64,000 nt of DNA from Qipengyuania spongiae (GCF_026168555.1 NZ_CP092471.1:1746501-1810500), one strand, 5' to 3'. Positions 19,155 through 28,936 are shown, counted from the stretch's first letter. Translations and numbers: made by a program. The notes: a model not told the origin generated them from the letters alone.

Positions 19155-21215
19155 CTAAAGCCCGGCTGATTGCAGGACGTCCGAAGGCAGGCATGGCGCA
19201 TCCGGCCCGGTCCAGTCGATCTCGTCGATCGCGGGGACGGGATGCAGATCCCCGTGAGGTTTCATCACGGTGTCGGGATCGTATGTCGCTACCGCCCTCG
19301 AATTGTCGAAGTCTGCCAATCTGCCGTTGTCTCGCACGGCTTCCTTAGTCGAGATTTCGCTGCTTTCTGTGCGCGATCCGCGAACAAGGCGCAACGTCCG
19401 GTCTTCACGGCGTTCCATCATGCGGTAATACAGCCGGCCGTACATCATCTTGTCGAAGGCGGTGTTAAAGCCCCAATTCTCCAACGCCGTCCCTTCCGGA
19501 AATTTGAGCGTGGTCGCGTGGCAGGTAAAGCTCGGCTCGGTATAGAAGGGAATGCTGCTATCCTGGTCTGCCGAGCGATGCTTGCGGCCGGGAGGGCTGA
19601 AGCCCCCGCCGGGTAGCACCAGCGTTCGCATTCCCGGGCTGTCACCGCTCCAGTCGAGCGGACCTGTGCCGGTGATCTTGACGATGCTGGCGCGCGTCGC
19701 CGAATCGTAGTGATAGGTAACGTCCGTGATCGTATCCCATTGATCGCTTCCCGCGAGTGCGGAGCGGTAGGATTCGGTCAACTGGCCAGGCGTCATGGCG
19801 GATGTCCGAACGTATTCGACCAGGCCCTGCATACCCCGCGTCACAATCGTGGTGGTCAACTTCGCCGGTTCGTCAAATCCGGCGCTTGCGTCAATTGCGT
19901 AGAGGCCCATTTCCTGCGCTAGAGCAAAGGGCTTTTCCGCAAGATGCACAAGACTGGCTCCCGCTCGTGTGAGGGGAAGGATGAAGCGGTAAGGTACCAA
20001 GGGATCGGTCGCGGGAGGCGCCACTTCGGGCAGCGTCCCGTCCATCCAGAATGTCTCGCCCCCGATTTTTGCCTGCACCAGCACGTGATCGAACAGGCCG
20101 GGGCTGGGCAATCGCTCGTCCAGACCATCGTCGAAACCGGAATTGGAAACCAGGACCGGCTGCGCATCGATGCCAAGCTGGTCGAGCAGCGCGAGCAGGA
20201 GCACGGTCTTGCCTTTGCAGTCGCCATAGCGTCGCTGCCACGTCTCCTCCGCAGACGCAGGGGTAAAATTCCCGCCGTCCAAGCCGACATAGATATACCG
20301 CACTTGAGCCTGCACGAGCCGAAGCGCCGCAGCCGCGCGCTGCAGCTCCGAGGAATGAGCATCTCGGATGCGATCTGCTTCGACGGCGAGCGCCGATTGT
20401 GGACCGAGTTCCGCCGCGTCGGCGTAAAGTGAACCGAACCGTCTGGAAACACCCTGCCAATCGTTGAAGTCGCTGTACTCCGCAATTCGCGTCCAGCTAT
20501 AGCGGGGTGGGGCATCCTTGGGAGCGGAAAGGATGCCCGGATTGTCGAGATCGATCCTGATCGCGTTCGGCGAGATCACCGCCACCTTTTCGAAGTCCGG
20601 CGTCAGCTTGACGTTCGGCTTTTGCCCATCGACCCAATTCAGGCCGAGGCGAAAGCGGCCAGGCTGGGGTGCATCGGCAAGCACCATCAGACCGAAGCTG
20701 GTAGCACCGAGCGTAGGGTCCTGAGTGGGGCCGGAATAGGCGAATTCGAGCTCGTCTCCCACCCGCAGATCGGGAACTCGGTAGATTGCGGTGAGATTGC
20801 CGTCGAGCATCGCCTGTTCGAGCTGGCCTTCGCGCCGCAACACTTCGAATTCGGCGCTTTCGAGCAAATCGATGGTCTCGCGGTCACGGTGGATCCGCAG
20901 CGTGTGGACGGTCGGTGCACCAACGGCCGGATTCCACACCAAGCCGACATTGCCCAGTTGCAACGCCTGCGGGTTGAGGATCTTCAAGTGCTGGGCAACA
21001 TAGGTATCCTGTCCCTGATCACGCAGCCGCACGAGCGTGTCGTTCCGACGAACGAAGACGAGGCCCTGCGGATCGTCCGGCACGGCAAGCGCCTCAGACA
21101 TTTCGACCCATGCGGGCACGTCGCCCTTCGTTATTGCGTCTGCAGCCGTCTGCGCTGCGAGCGGCGACGTACCTGCCAGCCATACGGCTAGACCTGTTCT
21201 CAAAAAGCGACCCAT
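19155..21215 (-). CDS. DUF3857/transglutaminase-like exported protein
   Basis: The 686-residue protein has a signal peptide (TGLAVWLAGTSPLAAQ), a DUF3857 N-terminal region containing YRVPDLRVGDELEFAYS, and a transglutaminase-like core in which YGDCKGKTVLLLALLDQLGI holds the candidate catalytic Cys. Such proteins are periplasmic or outer-membrane associated and of unknown substrate. ATG at 21215 is preceded by AGGGGGG, which favours it over an upstream in-frame start. The M16 peptidase follows 48 bp downstream, so the two probably form a unit. Confidence 0.86.
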   Translation of the reverse strand: MGRFLRTGLAVWLAGTSPLAAQTAADAITKGDVPAWVEMSEALAVPDDPQGLVFVRRNDTLVRLRDQGQDTYVAQHLKILNPQALQLGNVGLVWNPAVGAPTVHTLRIHRDRETIDLLESAEFEVLRREGQLEQAMLDGNLTAIYRVPDLRVGDELEFAYSGPTQDPTLGATSFGLMVLADAPQPGRFRLGLNWVDGQKPNVKLTPDFEKVAVISPNAIRIDLDNPGILSAPKDAPPRYSWTRIAEYSDFNDWQGVSRRFGSLYADAAELGPQSALAVEADRIRDAHSSELQRAAAALRLVQAQVRYIYVGLDGGNFTPASAEETWQRRYGDCKGKTVLLLALLDQLGIDAQPVLVSNSGFDDGLDERLPSPGLFDHVLVQAKIGGETFWMDGTLPEVAPPATDPLVPYRFILPLTRAGASLVHLAEKPFALAQEMGLYAIDASAGFDEPAKLTTTIVTRGMQGLVEYVRTSAMTPGQLTESYRSALAGSDQWDTITDVTYHYDSATRASIVKITGTGPLDWSGDSPGMRTLVLPGGGFSPPGRKHRSADQDSSIPFYTEPSFTCHATTLKFPEGTALENWGFNTAFDKMMYGRLYYRMMERREDRTLRLVRGSRTESSEISTKEAVRDNGRLADFDNSRAVATYDPDTVMKPHGDLHPVPAIDEIDWTGPDAPCLPSDVLQSAGL

Positions 21216-21280
21216 CGAAATCCCCCCTGTTCGCACCCATCATGGCGCAAACCTCGAGGATCGCAACCCGATCGCCGGAG

Positions 21281-22090
21281 TCAGCTCTTCTTGCCGGGCT
21301 TGCCCCCCCGCAAGCGGCCACGATGGGCGGTGAGGTCGAGCACTTCGCCCGCGCCGCCATTCTCGTTGCTGTCGAGGATGCCGAGCCGCCGCGCGACCTC
21401 GCGATAGGCCTCCTCCTCGCCGCCGAGATCGCGACGGAAGCGGTCCTTGTCGAGCTTCTCGCCCGAATTCATGTCCCACAGCCGGCAGCCGTCGGGGCTG
21501 ATCTCGTCGGCCAAGATGATGCGGCTGTAATCGCCGTCCCACAGCCGGCCGAACTCCAGCTTGAAATCGACCAGGCGGATGTCGATCGCGGAGAACATCC
21601 CGCACAGGAAGTCGTTGATCCGGATCGCCATGCTGGAGATGTCCTGCATCTCCTCGTTCGAGGCCCAGTTGAAGCAGGCGATGTGCTCTTCCGCGATCAG
21701 CGGATCGCCCAGCGCATCGTCCTTGTAGTAGTATTCGATGAGCGTGTGGGGCAGCGGCTCGCCTTCCTCCAGCCCCAGGCGCTTGCAGATCGAACCGGCC
21801 GCGACATTGCGCAGCACGACCTCGATCGGCACGATCTCGACCTGGCGGACGAGCTGTTCGCGCATGTTGAGGCGGCGGATGAAATGCGTCGGCACGCCGA
21901 TATGGCTGAGGCGCGTGAAGACATATTCGCTGATGCGATTGTTGATCACGCCCTTGCCGTTGATCGTGCCCTTCTTCTGGGCGTTGAAGGCGGTGGCGTC
22001 ATCCTTGAAATATTGGATGATCGTGCCCGGCTCCGGCCCTTCGTAGAGGATCTTGGCCTTGCCTTCGTAAATCTGGCGGCGACGTGCCAT
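21281..22090 (-). CDS. purC: Phosphoribosylaminoimidazole-succinocarboxamide synthase
   Basis: The 269-residue enzyme joins CAIR with aspartate in purine synthesis. It begins [21 protein letters not shown] and has the family motifs [34 protein letters not shown] and [15 protein letters not shown]. The C-terminal extension after residue 230 is charged. It is the first gene of the minus-strand group that ends with purS and purQ. Confidence 0.96.
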   Translation of the reverse strand: MARRRQIYEGKAKILYEGPEPGTIIQYFKDDATAFNAQKKGTINGKGVINNRISEYVFTRLSHIGVPTHFIRRLNMREQLVRQVEIVPIEVVLRNVAAGSICKRLGLEEGEPLPHTLIEYYYKDDALGDPLIAEEHIACFNWASNEEMQDISSMAIRINDFLCGMFSAIDIRLVDFKLEFGRLWDGDYSRIILADEISPDGCRLWDMNSGEKLDKDRFRRDLGGEEEAYREVARRLGILDSNENGGAGEVLDLTAHRGRLRGGKPGKKS

Positions 22091-22115
22091 GGGCGGGTTG
22101 TCCTTCGGCCTTCGG

Positions 22116-22167
22116 AAAAAAGCGATGCCCCGGGAGCTTTTGCGGTTTCAGGCCGCGCGCCCGGGGC
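22116..22167 (-). terminator. Terminator of the antiporter gene
   Basis: On the minus strand a stem of CCCGGGGC-type pairing (22160-22167 with 22127-22134) is followed by GATCGC-like bases and then TTTTTT. It lies just after the antiporter stop and upstream of purC, so it separates the two units. Confidence 0.7.
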
Positions 22168-22205
22168 GATGGGCCCGCCTTACAGCAGGCTTCGTCCGCG
22201 CGCAA

Positions 22206-23507
22206 TCAATGGCCGTCCGGTGCCGCCGATCCGACCGCAGGCGCACGGGACTGCTTCAGCTTCTCGATCAGGCGGCCGAGCGTGGCGCGCTGGACGAGAA
22301 CGCTGAACAGCACCGCCCCGAAGGTTGCGGCAAGGATCAGGTCGCGCGTGTCCCCGGCCGGCAGCGAAAGGGCGAGCGCGATGGAAATGCCGCCGCGAAG
22401 GCCGCCCCACCACAGGACGCGGCTCGCGCCTTTCTCGTCGAGTCGGGCGGCGGGGATCGCCTTGGTCGAACCGATCACGGCGATGGCGCGCGCCGCCAGC
22501 GTGACAGGTATCGCGAGCAGGGCGATCGCGGTTTCGGCAAAACCCGGCGCGAGAGCGATGATCTCAAGCCCGATCAACAGGAACAGGACCGAGTTCAGCA
22601 ATTCGTCGACGATCTCCCAGAACTTGACCACGTAATCGCGGGTCACGTCGCTCATTGCGTAGGTGACGCCGTGATTGCCGATCAGGAGACCGGCGACCGC
22701 CATCGCCAGCGGCCCGCTGATATGGAGGGCGCTGCACAGCGCATAGCCGCCCATGACGATGGCGAGAGTGATCAGCACTTCGAGCGCGTATTCGTCCATG
22801 CCGGCAAGCGCGCGAAACCCGATATAGCCGGCGACCAGACCCACGAGCACGCCGCCGCCTGCCTCGATCGCGAAGAGGCGCGCGCCTTCCGCAAGCGAGA
22901 AGTCGGTTCCGGTCAGTGCCGCGCCAAGCAGGATGGTGAAGACCACGATGCCGACGCCGTCGTTGAACAGGCTTTCCCCCGCCACCGCGCTCTGGAGCGA
23001 GAGGGGCACGTTCTCCTCGCGCAGGACGCCCAGCACCGAGACGGGGTCGGTCGGCGCTATCAGCGCGCCGAAGACGAAGTACCAGATCGGCGCGATCGCC
23101 ACGCCGAGCAGCAGGCCGATACCCCAGACCGCCAGACCGACCAGCACGGTCGATATGACCACGCCGACGGTCGACAGCAGCAGCACCGGAAGCCAGCTCG
23201 CTTTCAAGCGCTCCAGATCGACGTGAAGCGCGCCTGCGAACAGCAGGAAGCTCAGCATGCCCTGAAGCAGCGTGTCGGTGAAATTCAGCTGCTCGAGGAG
23301 GCGCGCAACCGTGTCGTCGAGCGTGATCGCGGGCACGAAGGCATCGGCTATCATCAGGCCCAGCGCGGCGAGCGCGCCCATCACGGTCAGCCCGATGACG
23401 TGCGGCAGCCTGACGAAATGGTGGTTGAACCAGCCCAGCAATGCGGAGGCGACCACCAGCATTGCAGCCATGTCGAAGGGCGAAAGCGCGGCGGAGGTTT
23501 CGTGCAT
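22206..23507 (-). CDS. CPA1-type cation:proton antiporter
   Basis: The 433-residue inner-membrane protein has about twelve hydrophobic helices and the CPA1 hallmarks FGALIAPTDPVSVLGVL and GESLFNDGVGIVVF, in which the Asp pair region exchanges Na+ or K+ for protons. WWGGLRGGISIALALSLP near the end is also typical. ATG at 23507 is preceded by AGGGGT; an in-frame ATG ten codons upstream is possible. Confidence 0.92.
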   Translation of the reverse strand: MHETSAALSPFDMAAMLVVASALLGWFNHHFVRLPHVIGLTVMGALAALGLMIADAFVPAITLDDTVARLLEQLNFTDTLLQGMLSFLLFAGALHVDLERLKASWLPVLLLSTVGVVISTVLVGLAVWGIGLLLGVAIAPIWYFVFGALIAPTDPVSVLGVLREENVPLSLQSAVAGESLFNDGVGIVVFTILLGAALTGTDFSLAEGARLFAIEAGGGVLVGLVAGYIGFRALAGMDEYALEVLITLAIVMGGYALCSALHISGPLAMAVAGLLIGNHGVTYAMSDVTRDYVVKFWEIVDELLNSVLFLLIGLEIIALAPGFAETAIALLAIPVTLAARAIAVIGSTKAIPAARLDEKGASRVLWWGGLRGGISIALALSLPAGDTRDLILAATFGAVLFSVLVQRATLGRLIEKLKQSRAPAVGSAAPDGH

Positions 23508-23581
23508 CGACCCCTGCCTAGCGCCGAAGGCTGGCAAGGCAAGCGGCCGCTTCCTAGATTGCCGTGCAAAGGAGAAACCCC

Positions 23582-24334
23582 ATGCGAATGACCGACAACA
23601 CCATCCTCATCACCGGCGGCGGGTCGGGCATCGGCCAGGCGCTGGCCTGGCAGTTCGCGAAGCGTGGCAATGTCGTGATCGTCGCAGGCCGGACCGAGGA
23701 AAGCCTCGTCGAGACCGCGGCGGATCACGACAACATCCATACCCAGATCCTCGACGTCGCGGACGAGGCGTCGGTCGAGGAATGCGCCGAGCGGGTGAAG
23801 CGGGATTTCCCCGAGATCAACATGCTGATCCATGCGGCGGGAATCATGAGGCTAAGGGACACCGGCGACATGGACCTTGCGCGCAAGATCATCGACATCA
23901 ACCTGCTCGGTACGATGCGGATTTGCGAGGCGTTCATTCCGCTGCTGTCCGGCAAGCCTGGCGCGACGATTTGCACCACCAGCAGCGGTCTCGCTTTCGT
24001 GCCGATGCCCGTCGCGCCCGCCTATTCGGCCAGCAAAGCGGGCGTCCACTCCTTCTCGCTGCAACTGCGCCAGCGGCTGAAGGGCGATATCCAAGTGATC
24101 GAGATCGCCCCTCCGGCCGTGCAGACGGGACTTACTGAAGGGCAGGAAACGCGGAATGGCTACATGCCGCTGGACGACTACATCGAAGAAACGATGGCCA
24201 ATTTCGAAAAAAACCCGACCCCGTCGGAGAATCTGGTCAAGAACGTCCTCCCGTTCCGCAACGCGGAGCGCGAGGGGAAGGTCGAGGAACGCCAGGACAT
24301 GCTCGCGCGGATGGTCGCCCAGTGCGACGAATAA
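23582..24334 (+). CDS. Short-chain dehydrogenase/reductase (DltE-like)
   Basis: The 250-residue NAD(P)-dependent oxidoreductase has the TGGGSGIG cofactor motif at its start, the NMLIHAAGI strand and the catalytic Ser-Tyr-Lys set (TSSGLAF and YSASKAG). It resembles the DltE-like group in its C-terminal region. AAGGAGAAACCCC precedes ATG 23582. Substrate unknown. The next transcribed element is the cobalamin riboswitch. Confidence 0.92.
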   Translation: MRMTDNTILITGGGSGIGQALAWQFAKRGNVVIVAGRTEESLVETAADHDNIHTQILDVADEASVEECAERVKRDFPEINMLIHAAGIMRLRDTGDMDLARKIIDINLLGTMRICEAFIPLLSGKPGATICTTSSGLAFVPMPVAPAYSASKAGVHSFSLQLRQRLKGDIQVIEIAPPAVQTGLTEGQETRNGYMPLDDYIEETMANFEKNPTPSENLVKNVLPFRNAEREGKVEERQDMLARMVAQCDE

Positions 24335-24404
24335 CGCCCAGAAGGATGTCCATATAGGCGTTGTTGACGTGATCGTCGAAAACGCCGATGGTCCAGATGT
24401 CGAG

Positions 24405-24595
24405 GTTCTCCGGCCGGTTTCGCCGCGTCGGAGCTAAGACGGGAAGCCGGTGCGCCCACTTTACAGGAGGCAAGTCCGGCGCTGCCCCCGCAACTGTAAG
24501 CGGTGAGCGGCGGTCCATTCATGTCACTGGGGGCTTGCCTCTCGGGAAGACGGACCGTGTCGCTTGGACCCGCGAGCCAGGAGACCTGCCTTCGA
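24405..24595 (+). promoter_or_regulatory. Cobalamin riboswitch
   Basis: The plus strand carries, in order, GGGAAGCCGGTG, GTCCGGCGCTGCCCCCGCAA, CTGTAAGCGG, GTCACTGGGGG, CTCGGGAAGACGG and the B12 box GAGCCAGGAGACCTGCC. This is the full conserved core of the AdoCbl/cobalamin riboswitch, so B12 should lower expression of what follows. The next 210 bp contain no recognisable B12 gene; two hairpins follow (stem CCCCGT/ACGGGG at 24694-24710, and one near 24772-24787 just before the ribosome-binding site), and the first gene is the acyl-CoA thioesterase. Confidence 0.93.
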
Positions 24596-24807
24596 CGCGA
24601 TAACGTCCACCGGCGGGGTGCCCGGTCTGGTCGCTTGCACGGCGCGCGTCCGGACTTTCCGCCGCGTGGCTGGCGTGCGCGCCCGATCGGTCGCCCCGTC
24701 CTCTACGGGGTCTGTACAGTTGATCGTTTCCAGAGCCACCTCGGGCTTCCCCCGCCTCAATCTGCGGCCCGAAGGCTGCGTTCCGGAGCAAGGAGAGGCG
24801 TGATCCG

Positions 24808-25584
24808 ATGAGCGAAACCAGAAGAGCCCCCAGCGCGGTGCAACTGATCGACATGGTCTTCCCGGGCGATACCAATCATCATGGAACGCTGTTCGGCGGA
24901 GTCGCGCTGGCGCACATGGACAAGGTGGCGTTTCTGGCGGCCTCGCGCCATGGCCGTGCGCCCTTTGTCACCGCGTCGTCCGAAAAGATCGACTTTGCCG
25001 CCCCCGCGCAGGAAGGCGACATGGTCGAGGTTACCGGCCGGGTGGTGCGCGTCGGTACCACTTCACTCGATGTCGAGGTCGAACTGGTGGCCGAGGCGCC
25101 GGTCTCGGGCGAGCGGCGCCTGTGCACCCGCGGTCGCTTCACGCTGGTCGCGAAAAAGGATGGCGTCGAACGACTGCCGCTCCCGCCGATCGTCGAGGCG
25201 GTCACGGCGCAAGAGAGCGATGCGTTGCGGCTGGCCGAGATGGTCTTTCCGGGGCAGGCCAATCACTACGGCACGCTCTACGGCGGAGACGCGCTGCGCA
25301 TGATGGGCAAGGCAGCCTTCATCGCCGCCACCCGCCATGCGCGCGAAGTGCTGGTGATGGCCTCGTCCGACCGGATCGATTTCGTCGCTCCGATCAGGGA
25401 GGGGGACATGGTCGAACTGGTGGCGGAAGTGAAGATGACAGGCCGCAGTTCGGTCCGCGTCGCTGTCGAGTTGTGGTCGGAAGAGCTGCTCAGCGGAACC
25501 CGCACGCACGCCGCCACCGCCCTGTTCACGCTGGTGGCCGTCGACGAATTCGGTGCGTCGAAAGCCATCCGGGCGCCGGGATGA
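24808..25584 (+). CDS. Acyl-CoA thioesterase, double hotdog
   Basis: The 258-residue protein contains two tandem hotdog domains, each beginning with the same phrase type: VFPGDTNHHGTLFGG at about residue 15 and VFPGQANHYGTLYGG at about residue 145. Such cytosolic enzymes hydrolyse acyl-CoA to the free acid and CoA. AAGGAGAG precedes ATG 24808. It is the first gene downstream of the cobalamin riboswitch and the last backbone gene before the Tn7-like element. Confidence 0.92.
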   Translation: MSETRRAPSAVQLIDMVFPGDTNHHGTLFGGVALAHMDKVAFLAASRHGRAPFVTASSEKIDFAAPAQEGDMVEVTGRVVRVGTTSLDVEVELVAEAPVSGERRLCTRGRFTLVAKKDGVERLPLPPIVEAVTAQESDALRLAEMVFPGQANHYGTLYGGDALRMMGKAAFIAATRHAREVLVMASSDRIDFVAPIREGDMVELVAEVKMTGRSSVRVAVELWSEELLSGTRTHAATALFTLVAVDEFGASKAIRAPG

Positions 25585-25732
25585 CGGGCGGCTAGCGCAT
25601 GTCCCTGCGGCAGGCGGACAGGGTGCCTGGCCGCCGACTACCCGCAATGCCTGATGCATGACCAGCGCCGCGACACGGCTCGCCCTGTCCGAAAAGCGAA
25701 CTTCGCGATTTCGAGAAGGGGGGAGTAATCGG

Positions 25733-25850
25733 ACCCACTAAGGAACCCAGTTCCTTTATCCGTATACCGGGACTTTCAAAAAAAACCTATTCAACGAAAC
25801 CCACTTAGAGCTTTCATGGCGAACCGAGAACCCACTTACGAACTTTATGG
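25733..25850 (+). repeat. Putative transposase-binding repeats, tniQ-side end
   Basis: Two 22-bp sites at 25798-25819 and 25829-25850 share their first ten bases (AACCCACTTA) and match at 16 of 22 positions; they are spaced 31 bp apart. Two weaker copies, ACCCACT at 25733 and AACCCAG at 25744, lie outside them. Arrays of this kind at one end of a Tn7-like element normally bind TnsB. The rest of the gap 25585-26018 holds no gene. Confidence 0.55.
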
Positions 25851-26018
25851 TCTGGCGATGCCTGATGAACCTGATGCCAGAAATGCGGGGGCTTCCGTCT
25901 TAATAGGGTGCTCTGGCCTGAAATCGTATGTGCGTTCCTGTCGGGCCTAGTTCTGAATATCGGGTGGCGCGAGACATGGCTTGGCGTCCGGGCCAGATCC
26001 CTCAAGAAGCCTGCTGCG

Positions 26019-27947
26019 CTAGGCGAAGATTTTTTCCACTTCGGCTCGGTCCCACCCGAGAAGGTTGCGCTTGAGAATGTTATTTTCTCGAAGAAGGGTC
26101 TGCGGCCTCGGGTCGTCTTCCGAACTCCAGCGAGCAAGGACTTCGGTCAACGAAATGTGGTCAAGGGAAAGCGCGAGGATCGTCTTTCGATCGTAGAGCC
26201 CGTCCTCCGAACGCATGATGGCGCCATCTTTCAGTGCCTGGCTGAATGATCTCGGATTAATGTTCAATGCTTCTTCGCTATCGCGCCGGTTGATCCGACT
26301 TTCGAATGAGAAGGCAGAGAACTCTGAAGTTTCGAAACGAAGATTCGTTATCTCGTCGAGCTCATCCTTCCTGACCACGATACGGTTCATCAGTCGGCCC
26401 GAACCCTCCATGATGGCGTAGGCAATGCTTCCGGACACCATCCCGAGTATGAGCGGGCCCCAAGGCTTCTCGCGCCCTCCGACCAGCTTCATCGCATTGC
26501 GGATGGGCACCTGTTTTTCCTCCGGCACATCCGAACTCTCATCTTCGAGTCTTTCGAGAAGTAGAGTGAAGTCCGAAAGACGAACCTGGCGCTGCCTGAA
26601 ACCGACTTTCACCGGACCATCGTCGAAAATGGTGATCTCTCCAAGGCATGCGAGCTGCTCCACACCATGGCGACTTATGGACAAGCGCTCGGCCACGGAG
26701 CCGAGCGGAATGAGGTCTTCGAACTGCGATCGGAGACCTGCGAGTTCGGCACCCTCGAAGATCTGGTGCAGATTGTTTTGGCCCCCCGATATTACCGGCG
26801 TGAACACTGTCTTGCGCAGTCTGTCGACGATCCGTTGGCTGACTCCCAGCGTGGCCTCCAATTGAGCGGAGTTCACTCCGAGCTGAAGTGCGGCTTTCAC
26901 GGCTTGCAGGGTACCGATCTCGAAGTTCGGGACAGTAAGGCGGAAGATCTTTCCTAGCCCCGGCCACCAACTTCTGACGGAGGTGAATTCCTGTGCGGCA
27001 GCAGCGAGTTCGGTGCTGCTGCCGGAGAGACCGGGAGCTCGACCTACCAAGGCATCGGTAAAGCTGTGCGGCCAGTTGAGCAGGGCAGCCGAGCCCTCGG
27101 ACAGGATATCCAGACGCTTCTCGAAAGGCAACGCCTTCGCGCGATCTCGATCGCCTTGACCCTGACCGGTGATCAGGCACCCCACGCGCCACCCGGTTTC
27201 GAACAGCAGCCCTCGGTCGAAACCCTGCATTTCGCGGGGGAGCGACAAAAGAGCGGAAGCATGGCGGGACGGGTCCGGATGGATGAGATCTATCATCACC
27301 CGTGTGGCGACCAGCAAGTCGTCGGATACCAGTTCGCCTTCATGGCGCGAAAGATCGGATCCGCACGCTTGACACCGTTGAATGGCACTCTTCGTCCAGG
27401 TCAGCCGCTTGTCGCATAGAGGGCAACGATCGATGATCACCTCGCCGGTCTCCGGGCAGTGCGTGATCAGCCCGTGATGCCCGAGCGCAGGATGGTGGCC
27501 GGTCCTCAGCCACGAGGGTGTGACGCGGCGTCGAAGATCGAGGTCGTAGGGCGGGATAGCTGCGCCATGGAAGCTTACCCCGGGCATGCCCGTTCGATCG
27601 TCGTCCAGGCGGAGATATCGACGACTTTCGATCTCGCTCGCATCCAGTCTACACACCAGAGCAAGCTTGGCGAAGTCCACCGCATCGTTGATCGCCAGAT
27701 TCTGATGCATATGGAAGGAGGCGCCACAGGTCGATAAGATCGGTCGCAGACTCTTCAGCCAATTCCTCGAGCACGTTCGGGCGACAAGCCCGATCAGGCT
27801 TTCTCCTATTTCGGGCGTCACGGGTATCATGACCTGAGGGACGCGATCGAACTCTGCCGATGACGAACAAGGACCGGGGTAGAGTTCGCCATCGCAAACT
27901 ACGGTGCGCGATGCGACTGGATCGATGTGAGCCGACGTCGAGGTCAC
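26019..27947 (-). CDS. tniQ: TniQ/TnsD-family target-selection protein
   Basis: The 642-residue protein starts at a GTG that overlaps the tnsC stop (GTGA), and its N-terminal part contains the TniQ phrase GESLIGLVARTCSRNWL. A zinc-finger cluster follows, CPLCDKRLTWTK then RCQACG, as in TniQ/TnsD. The remaining 400 residues include several helix-turn-helix-like stretches, consistent with a long TnsD-type protein that binds a fixed DNA target and recruits TnsC. No CRISPR effector genes accompany it. Its preferred site is not known; the element sits about 100 bp after a thioesterase gene. Confidence 0.88.
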   Translation of the reverse strand: MTSTSAHIDPVASRTVVCDGELYPGPCSSSAEFDRVPQVMIPVTPEIGESLIGLVARTCSRNWLKSLRPILSTCGASFHMHQNLAINDAVDFAKLALVCRLDASEIESRRYLRLDDDRTGMPGVSFHGAAIPPYDLDLRRRVTPSWLRTGHHPALGHHGLITHCPETGEVIIDRCPLCDKRLTWTKSAIQRCQACGSDLSRHEGELVSDDLLVATRVMIDLIHPDPSRHASALLSLPREMQGFDRGLLFETGWRVGCLITGQGQGDRDRAKALPFEKRLDILSEGSAALLNWPHSFTDALVGRAPGLSGSSTELAAAAQEFTSVRSWWPGLGKIFRLTVPNFEIGTLQAVKAALQLGVNSAQLEATLGVSQRIVDRLRKTVFTPVISGGQNNLHQIFEGAELAGLRSQFEDLIPLGSVAERLSISRHGVEQLACLGEITIFDDGPVKVGFRQRQVRLSDFTLLLERLEDESSDVPEEKQVPIRNAMKLVGGREKPWGPLILGMVSGSIAYAIMEGSGRLMNRIVVRKDELDEITNLRFETSEFSAFSFESRINRRDSEEALNINPRSFSQALKDGAIMRSEDGLYDRKTILALSLDHISLTEVLARWSSEDDPRPQTLLRENNILKRNLLGWDRAEVEKIFA

Positions 27948-28936
27948 GAGGCATCTGCCATGGAAATGCCGAACCTGAAGGGATCGTGGGACGCTAGTTT
28001 CTGTGCGACCGCCCATGAGATTGCCGCATGGGACAGGTCGCAGAATTCGATCGATGTCGCCCCGCGCAGGAACGCCTGCCGACCAGCGATCTGCAGCATC
28101 TTGACGACCCGGCCCAGATACCCCTTGGAAAGCGACATCATGCATTCGATGGTGCGCGGATCGGCGAGGGCGGTGGAGGATGCGAACAACTCCTTTTCGA
28201 CGAGTGCTGCGTCGTAGCGAGCCAGGAACCTGGTCAGCCTTCGGCTGGATTGGGTGTCGGATGCCTTGAGCGGCTGGATATCGCAGGGTTCGATGAGCCG
28301 ATTGCTGAGCTGATCGTTCGACTGGAGAAGAGTGAGTGCGTCTTCATTGCCGAACAGCCCGATGCCCACCTGAGCGTCCGAGATGAAGCGCTTGATGACG
28401 TCTGTGGGTGCGGAGGATCCGTGCGATCGGTAACCGGCGTGCTGGATTTCGTCGAGGAGGAGCAGCTTCGTGCCGAAGCGTTCGAAAGCATCGTAGGTGC
28501 TCCGGCGAAGTCCGTCTTCATCCTTCGACGCTGCGAAGCCATCGCCGTAGATGGCGAGAATGCTCAGCCAGAACCTTCGAGGTGTGCAGGCCTGTTCGAG
28601 TTCGACCCTTCTGATGGGCAGTGTGCCTGCGGGGTAGGTGCCGCGCCGAACGATGATCCTTCCGAACTCGTCACCTGCTTCGCTCTTTCCAGCGAAGCTG
28701 GGAGCGGCATTTCTCACTCCGGTTTGGAAGACGCCTTTCTCTCCCAGGCTGAGCACCATGTCCAAGGATTTGAAAACCGGTGTGTGGTTCGGGTTCTGCA
28801 CATAGATGGAGCGCACGATGGTCTCGCGCGCTCTCATCTCAAACAGCTTTTCGGCGGAGGTCACCGGGTGCGGCGAGCCGGTCTGGGGTTCCAGTTCTTC
28901 CGGACCGAAGTAGGCTTTGGCGGTCGTCTTGCTCAT
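27944..28936 (-). CDS. tnsC: TnsC/TniB-type AAA+ transposition regulator
   Basis: The 330-residue ATPase links target selection to the transposase. A Walker A of the form APSFAGKS lies near residue 80, Walker B is LLLLDEIQHAG, and GIGLFGNEDALTLL with LSNRLI gives sensor and arginine-finger regions, all as in the TniB group. Its ATG overlaps the tnsB stop (TAATG) and its stop overlaps the tniQ start, so the three genes are translationally coupled. Confidence 0.9.
   Translation of the reverse strand: MSKTTAKAYFGPEELEPQTGSPHPVTSAEKLFEMRARETIVRSIYVQNPNHTPVFKSLDMVLSLGEKGVFQTGVRNAAPSFAGKSEAGDEFGRIIVRRGTYPAGTLPIRRVELEQACTPRRFWLSILAIYGDGFAASKDEDGLRRSTYDAFERFGTKLLLLDEIQHAGYRSHGSSAPTDVIKRFISDAQVGIGLFGNEDALTLLQSNDQLSNRLIEPCDIQPLKASDTQSSRRLTRFLARYDAALVEKELFASSTALADPRTIECMMSLSKGYLGRVVKMLQIAGRQAFLRGATSIEFCDLSHAAISWAVAQKLASHDPFRFGISMADAS

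Noticed and set aside
17811..19169. 452-codon plus-strand frame over the M16 gene
   Set aside because: Shadow of the peptidase; Arg/Gly-rich with no domain.
24503..24811. 102-codon frame starting inside the cobalamin riboswitch
   Set aside because: It overlaps the conserved B12 box and its translation resembles no family.
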